Positions 9,669 through 17,890 of a DNA stretch of 64,000 bases are shown here, piece after piece (the stretch's first letter is position 1; each line of letters starts with the position of its first letter). Below the pieces are notes generated by a model, which was not told the DNA's origin, made no database searches, and worked only from the letters and a program-made list of their open reading frames with translations. Both the position numbers and the translations under genes were made by a program. Location: the NCBI GenBank assembly GCA_963725215.1, contig CAVRXQ010000002.1, positions 558,001 through 622,000 of the forward strand, in the 5' to 3' direction. Origin of the DNA: CAVRXQ01 sp963725215. Its GTDB lineage: Bacteria; Actinomycetota; Acidimicrobiia; Acidimicrobiales; Bog-793.

Positions 9669-9687
9669 TGTCAAGGCTATCTTGACA
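9669..9687. promoter_or_regulatory. Palindromic operator copy 1
   Basis: TGTCAAGGCTATCTTGACA is a perfect 7-bp inverted repeat (TGTCAAG/CTTGACA) around a 5-base spacer. It lies between the divergent drrA-like gene and the HTH gene, 29 bp from a near-identical second copy. This is the typical layout of a repressor-controlled divergent promoter; the binding protein is inferred to be the HTH protein at 9718. Confidence 0.65.
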
Positions 9688-9697
9688 ATGCAGCGAT

Positions 9698-9716
9698 TGT
9701 CAAGGCATACTTGACG
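9698..9716. promoter_or_regulatory. Palindromic operator copy 2
   Basis: TGTCAAGGCATACTTGACG repeats the palindrome of copy 1 with one arm mismatch and ends one base before the ATG of the HTH gene. Binding here would block transcription or translation start of that gene, suggesting autoregulation. The spacing between copies, 29 bp start to start, is close to three helical turns. Confidence 0.65.
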
Positions 9717-9717
9717 C

Positions 9718-10089
9718 ATGGCAAAGACGAGCGCCAGCAGCCCTCGGGAAGTCCCACCGTTGATGAGCGCCACGTGGGAAAGCGCGATCGCAGATCCTGA
9801 TCCGCTCATCGCGCTCGGGGCTACTCGGGCGCTCGTCGGTCTGCTGTCGACATGGGAGACAAAGCTCGCCGCGGAAGCTGTCGAGTCCGGCGCCACCTGG
9901 GAAGCGATCGGCAGTTCGGTTGGTGTCAGTCGCCAGGCCGCCTGGGAGCGGTTCCACAATGACGTTGCAGACTTCCGCGACCAGCTGAAGTCGGAGCTTC
10001 GCGCCTTGCGCGACCGCCATCGCCAAGAGATGTACGAACTTCGTGACGATTTGAAGCGGAGGGCGCGAGAGCATCGTCGGTTCCGCTGA
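9718..10089 (+). CDS. Small HTH regulator with C-terminal coiled coil
   Basis: Cytoplasmic protein of 123 residues. A helix-turn-helix is visible at about 60-80 (TWEAIGSSVGVSRQAAWERF). It is followed by a charged helix rich in Asp, Arg and Glu (about 84-120), likely a coiled coil for dimerisation. The ATG lies immediately after the second palindrome, so the gene is probably leaderless or starts very close to its promoter. Its position opposite the DrrAB-type exporter suggests that it regulates the exporter. I do not recognise a named family. Confidence 0.75.
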   Translation: MAKTSASSPREVPPLMSATWESAIADPDPLIALGATRALVGLLSTWETKLAAEAVESGATWEAIGSSVGVSRQAAWERFHNDVADFRDQLKSELRALRDRHRQEMYELRDDLKRRAREHRRFR

Positions 10090-10167
10090 GGTCTCACCAT
10101 CGAGGGGCCAAGTTCCGGCGCCGCGCCCCGCTGACTCAACAGCATGCGGGAATGATCCGCTGAAGAT

Positions 10168-11469
10168 CTAAGAGACCGTCGCGTCGATTGCGTGCGCGAG
10201 GACGTCGAGACCTCGACCGAGCAACTCGTCGGAGATGACAAAGGGGGGAAGCAGTCGGACCACGTTCCCCCACGTACCGCAAGTCAAGACGAGCACTCCG
10301 TTTTCGTGACAAGACGAGGCGATCTTCTTCGCAAGCTCTGCATCAGGCTCGAGACTGTCGGGCTTGACGAGTTCGATTGCGAACATCGCTCCGCGCCCGC
10401 GCACGTCGCCGATCTCGGGATGCAAACCGCGCATCTTGGAGAGCCGCTCGAACAAGATGTCGCCGATGTGTGCGGCTTTTGAGACGAGGTCGCCTTCGCG
10501 GATCGCGACGATCGCGCCGAGCGCCGCGGCACAAGCGACAGGGTTTCCGCCGTACGTGCCGCCGAGGCCACCCGAGTGGACGGTGTTCATCACCTCCGCA
10601 CGCCCCGTGACCCCAGCGAGCGGCATCCCACCCGCGATCCCCTTGCCCGAGGTGACGACGTCAGGGATGACACCCTCGTGCTCGGACGCGAACCACCGAC
10701 CCGTACGGCCGAACCCCGATTGGATCTCATCGGCGATGAATAGTGCTCCGTTCTTGGCGCACCACTCGGCGAGCGTCGGCAGGAACCCTTCGGCGGGAAC
10801 GATGAAGCCGCCCTCGCCTTGGATCGGCTCGATAAGAACGCCGGCGACGTGCGCGGCGCCGACCTGCGTCTCGATCTGGTCGATCGCGCGCCACGCCGCT
10901 TCCTCCCCGGTCATCTTCTCCGGGTCTCGGAAGGGGTACGACATCGGGACGCGGTAGGTCTCGGGCGCGAACGGGCCGAAACCGTCCTTGTACGGGTTCA
11001 CTTTCGCCGTGAGGGCCATCGTGAGATTCGTGCGCCCGTGGTAGGCGTGGTCGAAGACGACAATCGCCTGGCGGCCGGTCGCGAAGCGCGCAATCTTGAC
11101 CGCGTTCTCCACCGCCTCGGCTCCCGAGTTGAAGAGCGCCGAGCGCTTGTCGTGATCGCCCGGAGTGAGGGCGTTCAGTTCCTCGCACACCGCGACATAG
11201 CCCTCGTAAGGGGCGACCATGAAGCACGTGTGGGTGAAGCGGTCGACCTGCTCGGCGAGGGCCTTTACGAGATGGGGATCTCTGTGCCCGACGCCCGTGA
11301 CCGCGATTCCCGAGCCCAAGTCGATGAACTCGTTCCCGTCGACGTCTTCCAGGGTCGCGCCGTCGCCTCGAGCGGCGTAGACGGAAAGGACCGATGACAC
11401 GCCGTGCGCGACGGCGTTCGCGCGCCTTCTCGCGAGCTCGATCGATCGAGGTCCTGGGATCGTTGCCAT
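10168..11469 (-). CDS. gabT: 4-aminobutyrate aminotransferase-like class III transaminase
   Basis: PLP enzyme of 433 residues, predicted to convert GABA and 2-oxoglutarate to succinate semialdehyde and glutamate. Visible motifs are GSGIAVTGVGHRDPHLVKA, FNSGAEAVENAVKIAR, the aspartate motif FIADEIQSGFGRTG and the Schiff-base lysine in SGKGIAGGMPLAG. Length is normal for GabT. The start has GGGAGGACAGCAG upstream. It is divergent from an amino-acid permease and near an aldehyde dehydrogenase, fitting a GABA/aminoaldehyde route. Other omega-amino acids could be the real substrate. Confidence 0.88.
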   Translation of the reverse strand: MATIPGPRSIELARRRANAVAHGVSSVLSVYAARGDGATLEDVDGNEFIDLGSGIAVTGVGHRDPHLVKALAEQVDRFTHTCFMVAPYEGYVAVCEELNALTPGDHDKRSALFNSGAEAVENAVKIARFATGRQAIVVFDHAYHGRTNLTMALTAKVNPYKDGFGPFAPETYRVPMSYPFRDPEKMTGEEAAWRAIDQIETQVGAAHVAGVLIEPIQGEGGFIVPAEGFLPTLAEWCAKNGALFIADEIQSGFGRTGRWFASEHEGVIPDVVTSGKGIAGGMPLAGVTGRAEVMNTVHSGGLGGTYGGNPVACAAALGAIVAIREGDLVSKAAHIGDILFERLSKMRGLHPEIGDVRGRGAMFAIELVKPDSLEPDAELAKKIASSCHENGVLVLTCGTWGNVVRLLPPFVISDELLGRGLDVLAHAIDATVS

Positions 11470-11652
11470 CTGCTGTCCTCCCTGGGCCGGAACCCTCCGA
11501 TACGCCGAAAAGGGTCAAGGCGCTTCGAATCGACACTACTGAGCCATCATGGGCCCGTTGTCCTGGGCTTATACCTAGGGCCGGGTGAAACGTGGCGGAA
11601 AGTTGCGCTGTCGCGCGACAATCTCGCACCAGCATCGGACCGGGGGGAAACG

Positions 11653-13280
11653 ATGGCGCACCTTGCTGAGCGATCGGGTACGCAGACCGAAGTAGCGGCC
11701 GACGACCTACAGCTCGAACAGCTCGGATACAAACCCGAGCTCAACCGCGTGCTCTCGCTGTTCCAGAACTTTGGCGTCGCGTTCTGTTACCTATCGCCGA
11801 TGGTCGGCATCTACTCGCTCTTCGTGCTCGGCATCGGCTCGGCCGGACCTCGATATCTGTGGCTGATGCCGATAGTCGTCGTCGGCCAGCTCTTCGTCGC
11901 GCTCGTAATGGCGGAGCTCGGAAGCCACTACCCGATCGCTGGCGCCTTGTTCCAGTGGGGCAAGCACCTCTTGGGAGAGGGATACGGCTGGTGGGTCGGG
12001 TGGATCTATGGCTGGGCATTGCTGATCACGATCGCCTCGGTCGATACGGGAATCGCGCCGTACATCACGTCGCTACTGAACAACTGGTTTGGCACAAAAT
12101 TCGACGCTGCTGCACCGAACACGATCCTCGTTGTGACGCTGATCCTCATTGCCCTTCAAACCTTCTTCAACGTGTTCGGTGTGAGGTTGCTCGGCAGGAT
12201 CTCGGTCATCGGCGTGTACGTGGAGATACTCGGCACCTTCGGCATCGCGATCCTCCTCGGGATCAAAGGCTTTCATCACGGCCTCGGCTATTTGTTCACG
12301 ACTCAGGGCACCCAGCGCATTGCGACGAATCCGTTCGGCGTGGGCTTCGGCAACAACTGGTGGCTTGGCGCGGCATTCGTCGCGATCCTCGCTCACGTGT
12401 ACATCTTCTACGGATTCGAATCCGCCGGAGACGTGGCCGAGGAGGTTGTCGGCGCCTCACGTAAGGTGCCAAAAGCGATAATTTCCTCACTGCTCGTCGG
12501 TGGGGTGGCGAGTTTCATCCTCGTCGCGGCGCTTGAGCTCGCGATTCCGAAGGGTCACAAGGGGTTTCTCGCCGCCTTTAGTGGCGGCGTTCCATATATC
12601 GTCAATACAGCGATCAACAACAGCGGACTCACGGATTTCATCCTTATCCTGATCTGCTTCGCCTTCTTTAGCTGTGGCACAGCCGTACAAGGCGCGGGGC
12701 GCGGCTCGCGTTCTCATACGCGCGCGACCGCGCAATCCCAGGTAGCGGCGTGATTCGGCGGGTCTCCCACAAACGCGAGACCCCGGTGGCGGCGATCCTG
12801 CTCGGCGCAGTCGTCGCGGCGCTGTTCACTTTGCTCGCCCACGTGAATCCGTCGAAACCGATCCACATTCTGTGGTTCACCTATCCGAAAGGCGTCAACG
12901 CGCTCTACGCGCTCGTCTCATTCGGCGTCTCGGGGATCTACCTCTCGTTCTTGATGATCACGGTTGGATCCCTCGTCGCGAGACTTCGCGGCTGGAAGGC
13001 GCAGGGTTCGTTCCGTTTGGGAGCCTGGGGATACCCGGTGACCATCCTCGGAGTGATCTATGGAGCCGCAATGCTCGTCAACATCATCTACCCGAGCGGA
13101 TTGACGAGTGGGCGCGGCGCGCTCTTCAACTACGACTGGATCACGTTCGTCGTCGTGCTGGTCATCGTTCTCATCGGAGGCATCTACTTCGTTCTCTCGA
13201 GGCCGCAAAAGCGGATCCGCTCCGCCGAGAGCACTGAACGCGCCGCGGCAACAGCGTTGCTCCAAGGCGCCGACGACTAG
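11653..13280 (+). CDS. APC-family amino acid/amine permease, frameshifted
   Basis: Membrane transporter with about 12 helices. The N-terminal part includes GVAFCYLSPMVGIYS and YGFESAGDVAEEVV, typical of APC proteins; the C-terminal helices continue in a second frame (PVAAILLGAVVAALFTLLAH onwards). The break is in the run GGCGCGGGGCGCGG near 12690-12700. One added G restores the expected GARLAFSYARDRAIPGSG linking both parts, giving about 542 residues. This looks like a homopolymer indel. The ATG at 11653 follows GGGGGGAAACG. It is divergent from gabT, so GABA or a related amine is the likely cargo. Confidence 0.85.
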
Positions 13281-13290
13281 CCCTGGCAGA

Positions 13291-13323
13291 GTCGACGCGC
13301 GGGCGCGATGCCGGCGCGTCGAC
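13291..13323. terminator. Bidirectional hairpin between convergent genes
   Basis: A perfect 10-bp inverted repeat, GTCGACGCGC (13291-13300) and GCGCGTCGAC (13314-13323), fills the 46-bp gap between the permease stop and the stop of the convergent aldehyde dehydrogenase gene. Very GC-rich with no T tract; a shared terminator is the simplest reading. Confidence 0.5.
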
Positions 13324-13326
13324 AGA

Positions 13327-14769
13327 TCATTCGCCCATGAAGTGCATCACATGCTTGATGCGCGTGTAGTCCTCGAAGCCGTACACCGAGAGATCCTTGC
13401 CGTATCCAGAGTGCTTGAAGCCTCCATGCGGCATTTCGGCGACGATCGGGATGTGAGTGTTCACCCAGACCGCGCCGAAGTCGAGAGCCTTCGTCATGCG
13501 CATCGCGCGTCCGTGATCCTTCGTCCACACGCTCGCCGCGAGGCCATACTCAACGCCGTTCGCCCACGCGATCGCCTGCTCCTCGTCGCTAAATGGTTGC
13601 ACCGTGACGACCGGACCGAAGATCTCGGTCTGGATCATCTCGTCGTCTTGGCGGAGGTTGTCGACGACGGTCGGCGAGAAGAAGTAGCCCCGGTCTCCGG
13701 TGCGCGCCCCGCCGATCTTCACTTCAGCGTGGCTCGGCACCCGCTCGAAGAACCCGGACACCCTTGCCAGCTGGTTCTCGTTGTTCAAGGGGCCGTAGAA
13801 GGCATCTTCGTCGTCGGGTCCGGCGGTCTTGGTTTCCTTCGCCTTTTCGACGAGCGCCGCGACGAACTCGTCGTGGATGCGCCCGCCCGTAAGCACGCGC
13901 GTCGCCGCGGTGCAGTCCTGACCGGCATTGAAGTACCCGCCGATCTGCACCCCCGACGCCGCTGCTTCGACGTCCGCGTCGTCGAAGATCACAACCGGCG
14001 CCTTGCCGCCGAGCTCGAGGTGGACGCGCTTCAATCCGTCGGCTGCAGCCGCCGCGACCTCTTTGCCGGCGCGCACGGAACCGGTGATCGAGACCATCTG
14101 CGGCGTCGGATGCGCAACGAGCAGGCGACCAGTGTCGCGGTCACCGCAGATCACGTTGAAGACGCCGGGAGGCAGGTGCTCCGCCATCAATTCGGCCAAA
14201 TACAGAGTCGAAGATGGCGTCGTGTCCGAAGGCTTCAGCACCATCGTGTTCCCTGCCGCGAGCGCCGGGGCGAACTTCCAGACGGCCATCATCGCCGGGT
14301 AGTTCCACGGCGTCACCGCGGCGCACACCCCGACGGGCTCGCGGCGGATGTAGGAAGTGTGGTCGGCCATGTACTCACCAGCCGAGCGGCCTTCGGGGGT
14401 TCGCGCCGCGGCAGCGAAGAAGCGGATCTGGTCGACCATCGGCGGGACCTCTTCGGAAAGGGTGAGTCCGATCGGCTTCCCGGTGTTCTCAGCCTCGATG
14501 CGCACGAGCTCTTGAGCGTGAGCCGACATCGCGTCGGCGATGCGCAGCAGCGCCAGGCTGCGCTCCGAAGGCGTCGCGTCGCGCCAGGAGGGGAACGCCT
14601 CGGCGGCGGCCGTAAAAGCGTCGTCGACGTCGGCCTGTCGAGAAAGCGGCGCGCGGGCGTAAGCCTCGCCCGTCGAGGGATTGATGATGTCGGTGGTTTC
14701 GCCCGACTTTGCAGGCACTTTCTTTCCGCCGACGAAGTTCTCGAGTTCGACGATCTTCGATGACGACAC
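13327..14769 (-). CDS. Aldehyde dehydrogenase, aminobutyraldehyde/betaine-aldehyde type
   Basis: NAD(P)-dependent dehydrogenase of 480 residues. The Rossmann-type NAD site includes GSVRAGKEVAAAAADG. The general base Glu lies in LELGGKAPVVIFDDAD and the catalytic Cys in GQDCTAATRVL. The GTG at 14769 is preceded by GGGAGG at good spacing, better than the ATG nine codons upstream. Together with the GabT-like transaminase and APC permease it suggests oxidation of 4-aminobutanal (from putrescine) to GABA; this pathway is inferred from context. Confidence 0.88.
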   Translation of the reverse strand: MSSSKIVELENFVGGKKVPAKSGETTDIINPSTGEAYARAPLSRQADVDDAFTAAAEAFPSWRDATPSERSLALLRIADAMSAHAQELVRIEAENTGKPIGLTLSEEVPPMVDQIRFFAAAARTPEGRSAGEYMADHTSYIRREPVGVCAAVTPWNYPAMMAVWKFAPALAAGNTMVLKPSDTTPSSTLYLAELMAEHLPPGVFNVICGDRDTGRLLVAHPTPQMVSITGSVRAGKEVAAAAADGLKRVHLELGGKAPVVIFDDADVEAAASGVQIGGYFNAGQDCTAATRVLTGGRIHDEFVAALVEKAKETKTAGPDDEDAFYGPLNNENQLARVSGFFERVPSHAEVKIGGARTGDRGYFFSPTVVDNLRQDDEMIQTEIFGPVVTVQPFSDEEQAIAWANGVEYGLAASVWTKDHGRAMRMTKALDFGAVWVNTHIPIVAEMPHGGFKHSGYGKDLSVYGFEDYTRIKHVMHFMGE

Positions 14770-14825
14770 GGCAACCTCCCTGGTCAGGCGGAGCATATCC
14801 CTCGGGTTCGAGAAAAGAATCTGGC

Positions 14826-15887
14826 GTGCCCCAAGCGTCGCGCCGGCTCTTGTCGCCCGGTACGCGCGTCTCGGTGACCGGCGCCACCGGGTTCATCGGC
14901 TCCGCGATCGTGCGAGCGCTCGTGGAGAGAAACGTCGAGGTGGTCGCGATCTGCGAACCCGGCGCGGACACCGCCAATCTCGATCACCTTGACGTCGTTC
15001 GGCGCATCGCCGACGTCAGGAACCCGACCGCCCTCAATTCGGCCATCGACGGCTCGCGCGTCGTCTTCCACACCGCCGCCTTGTACCGCTTCTGGGCGGC
15101 GAACCGGAAGGACTTCTATGCGATCAACGTCGGAGGCACGCGCCACGTCCTCGACGCGGCAAGGACCGCGGGCTGTGAGCTCGTCGTTTACACGAGCTCG
15201 GTCGGCGTGCTCGGTCTCGATGACGTCGAAACGAATGGGCCGGCGAACGAGGATTCCTTCGCCCGCGTCGACCACCTCTTCGGCTCATACAAACAGTCGA
15301 AGTACGTCGCCGAGCACGAGGCGTTGCGCGCCTGCGCGCAGGGTCTCCCCGTCGTCCTCGCCCTGCCGACCACGCCCCTCGGGCCGGGCGATCGGGGCCC
15401 GACGCCAACCGGGCGCATCGTCCTCGATTTCCTGAACGGAAAGATGCCTGGCTGGTACGACACGACGCTGAACATCGTGGACGTCGACGATGTCGCGGCC
15501 GGCCACCTTCTCGCCGCAGAGCACGGCAAGGTCGGCCGCAGTTACATCTTCGGAGGCGAGAACTTGAGCCTTCGGACCTTGCTCGCCGAACTCGCCACGA
15601 TCAGCAAGTTGCACCCGCCGCGTTTCGAAGTCCCCCGCGCCCTCGCGCTCGGCGCCGCGTTGTTCTCCGAGCTCGTCGAAGGTCGGCTGCTACGCCGAGC
15701 TCCCAGCGTTCCCCTAGAAGGCACGCGGATGGCGGCGACCACGATGGCGTTTGATGACTCCCGGGCTCGCGCCGAACTCGGATACAGCTCGCGTCCCGCG
15801 CGCGAAGCGATCGAACGCTCGGTCCGCTACTTCCTCGATGAAGGTTTCGTGCGATCTGACAGGCTGGACAAGCTGCGCCGCACGTAA
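14826..15887 (+). CDS. hpnA: NAD-dependent epimerase, HpnA-like
   Basis: Short-chain extended reductase of 353 residues. It has an N-terminal GATGFIGSAIVRALVE nucleotide site, the RFWAANRKDFYAINVGGT stretch and YTSSVGVLG. PLGPGDRGPTPTGRIVLDFLNG is characteristic of the hopanoid-associated sugar epimerase HpnA. The catalytic YxxxK is seen as SYKQSKYVAE. Starting at the GTG at 14826 avoids overlap with the divergent dehydrogenase gene. No other hopanoid gene is in view, so the pathway assignment rests on sequence resemblance only. Confidence 0.8.
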   Translation: MPQASRRLLSPGTRVSVTGATGFIGSAIVRALVERNVEVVAICEPGADTANLDHLDVVRRIADVRNPTALNSAIDGSRVVFHTAALYRFWAANRKDFYAINVGGTRHVLDAARTAGCELVVYTSSVGVLGLDDVETNGPANEDSFARVDHLFGSYKQSKYVAEHEALRACAQGLPVVLALPTTPLGPGDRGPTPTGRIVLDFLNGKMPGWYDTTLNIVDVDDVAAGHLLAAEHGKVGRSYIFGGENLSLRTLLAELATISKLHPPRFEVPRALALGAALFSELVEGRLLRRAPSVPLEGTRMAATTMAFDDSRARAELGYSSRPAREAIERSVRYFLDEGFVRSDRLDKLRRT

Positions 15888-15923
15888 TTGCGCGACCGAG
15901 CGTGCAATCCTGTGTGACCCCGC

Positions 15924-16289
15924 TCAGTCCTCGACCGAAATCACGTCATAGGGCCCGTCGAAAATGATCACGAACAGGCAATCGTGACCTTGGGCGGGTG
16001 CGTGGTGCATAACCGCGCCGGCGGGAAAATGTGCATAGGACCCGGCGGGTAGCACTTCGTCGTTCGCTTGCATCGAGCCCTCCACCACGACGATGGTGTG
16101 CGCCGCGCTGTGCCGATGACGGCGCGCCTGCAGTCCGACTGGATAGCGGACGAGGTAATGCTCAGCTCCTGAACCCGGATCTGAATAGAGCAGCTTCAAT
16201 CCGATCGGCTGGTCGTAAATCTCGGGACGTGACTCGTCGAGCACGAGCGCCGCGAGACGGTCGAAAAACACGGCGGTGGGCACGGTCAT
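15924..16289 (-). CDS. Small cupin protein
   Basis: Single-domain cupin of 121 residues. Metal-site motifs are visible: RRHRHSAAHTIVVVEG with paired histidines, then PAGSYAHFPAGAVMHHAPAQGHDC. The ATG at 16289 lies 10 bp after the malic enzyme stop, with a GGAA-type ribosome site, so the two are probably co-transcribed. Enzymatic or sensor role unknown. Confidence 0.75.
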   Translation of the reverse strand: MTVPTAVFFDRLAALVLDESRPEIYDQPIGLKLLYSDPGSGAEHYLVRYPVGLQARRHRHSAAHTIVVVEGSMQANDEVLPAGSYAHFPAGAVMHHAPAQGHDCLFVIIFDGPYDVISVED

Positions 16290-16299
16290 CGCGGTTCCA

Positions 16300-17682
16300 T
16301 CAGCGCCGAGGAACCGCCGCCTTCTCGACTGCAGAGGAAACGGCCGGCACGACGGCGGGATTGAACACCGTCGGGATGATGTATGCGGACGAGAGCTCGT
16401 CGTCCGCCACGACCGCCGCGAGAGCTCTGCCCGCCGATAGCTCCATCTCCTGTGTGATCTTGTGCGCCCCGACGTTGAGCAGACCCCGGAAGAGCCCCGG
16501 GAATACGAGCACGTTGTTGATCTGGTTCGGCTCGTCGCTGCGACCCGTCGCAACGACCGCAGCGTGACGACGCGCGACGTGAGAGTCGACCTCTGGCACG
16601 GGATTCGCCAGCGCGAAGACGATCGAATCACGTCCCATCGAGGCGACCTCCTCCTCGGAGACGACATTCGGACCAGACACGCCAATCAGGACGTCCGCGC
16701 CACGGAGTGCCTCGGTGATGCCGCCTTCGAGTCCCGAAGAGTTCGTGTGTTCTGCGACCCAGCGCCGCGTCTCGTCGAGATCGGGGGTGGCCCTTGTAAG
16801 AATTCCTTGACGATCGACCGGGGTGATGTCGCCAACCCCCTCCGCTAACAGCAGCTTCGCGATCGCGACGCCGGCGGCGCCAACCCCCAAAATGACGACG
16901 CGCACGTCTTTCAGCGCCTTGTCCACGACGCGCAGCGCGTTCTGCAACGCGGCGAAGACGACGATCGACGTTCCGTGCTGGTCGTCGTGGAATACCGGAA
17001 TGTCGAGCGACTTGCGCAGGCGCGCTTCGACCTCGAAGCAGCGCGGCGCCGCGATGTCCTCGAGGTTGATCCCGCCGTAGACGGGAGCGATCGCCTCAAC
17101 GACGCGGACGATCTCGTCGGTGTCCTGCGTCGCAAGGCACACCGGCCACGCGTCGACGTCGGCGAAACGCTTGAACAACAGCGCCTTACCTTCCATCACC
17201 GGCAGCGCCGCTTCCGGCCCCACATTGCCGAGCCCGAGCACCGCCGAGCCGTCAGTGACGACGGCGACGGTGTTTCGCTTGATGGTCAGATTGCGAGCAG
17301 CTGAGTGGTCCTTCGCTATCGCCATCGAAACGCGGGCGACTCCCGGCGTGTACGCCATCGATAAGTCGTCTCGCGTGCGCAACGCCACCCTCGGGGTCAC
17401 CGCGAGCTTGCCGCCGAGATGCAACAGCAGCGTCCGATCGCTCATCGCGCGGACGTGTGCTCCCTCGATCGCGTCGACCGCGTCGTGAAGGCGCTGCGCG
17501 TGCTCGTCGTTCACCGCGTTGCACGTCAGGTCGACGACGAATCCACCGCCTCCCGGCTCAACGACGTCGAGCGCCGTAACGATCCCTCCCGCGTCGCCGA
17601 CTGCCGTCGTGATCGCGCCGATCAGGCGCGGGTCGTCGAGGTCGACGCGCATCGTCACAGAGAACGAAGCGCTCGGATACAT
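16300..17682 (-). CDS. Malic enzyme with N-terminal ACT-like domain
   Basis: Oxidative decarboxylation of malate to pyruvate. The 460-residue protein begins with an ACT-like regulatory domain (about 1-80), then the short bacterial malic enzyme fold: YTPGVARV, the lysine region LPVMEGKALLFKRFADVDAWP, FHDDQHGTSIVV, the nucleotide site ILGVGAAGVAIAKLLL and ANPVPEV. The ATG at 17682 has GGAAGGA upstream; the frame is open for 148 more codons but those lie in the divergent gene. It is back to back with a second, unrelated-subfamily malic enzyme and probably co-transcribed with the cupin gene. Confidence 0.9.
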   Translation of the reverse strand: MYPSASFSVTMRVDLDDPRLIGAITTAVGDAGGIVTALDVVEPGGGGFVVDLTCNAVNDEHAQRLHDAVDAIEGAHVRAMSDRTLLLHLGGKLAVTPRVALRTRDDLSMAYTPGVARVSMAIAKDHSAARNLTIKRNTVAVVTDGSAVLGLGNVGPEAALPVMEGKALLFKRFADVDAWPVCLATQDTDEIVRVVEAIAPVYGGINLEDIAAPRCFEVEARLRKSLDIPVFHDDQHGTSIVVFAALQNALRVVDKALKDVRVVILGVGAAGVAIAKLLLAEGVGDITPVDRQGILTRATPDLDETRRWVAEHTNSSGLEGGITEALRGADVLIGVSGPNVVSEEEVASMGRDSIVFALANPVPEVDSHVARRHAAVVATGRSDEPNQINNVLVFPGLFRGLLNVGAHKITQEMELSAGRALAAVVADDELSSAYIIPTVFNPAVVPAVSSAVEKAAVPRR

Positions 17683-17890
17683 CGGGTTCCGTCCTTCCTT
17701 GCCGTTCACCGTTCCCTGAGCGTACGGGGGGGCGACGCGGTCGTGGCCAAGGGACGCACAGTGAGAGCGCCGTAAGGCGCGGGGACGTTCGGCCCTTCCA
17801 TGATCGGCGCGTCGGTGGTGACATGGACATTGTCGGCGAATGTCCGCGTCCGATGAGGCCTGGCATCGGGCATTTCGGGAGGCGATCGCG

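Noticed and set aside
11470..11652. Riboswitch between gabT and the permease
   Set aside because: Only loose inverted repeats are seen; no conserved aptamer pattern could be recognised.
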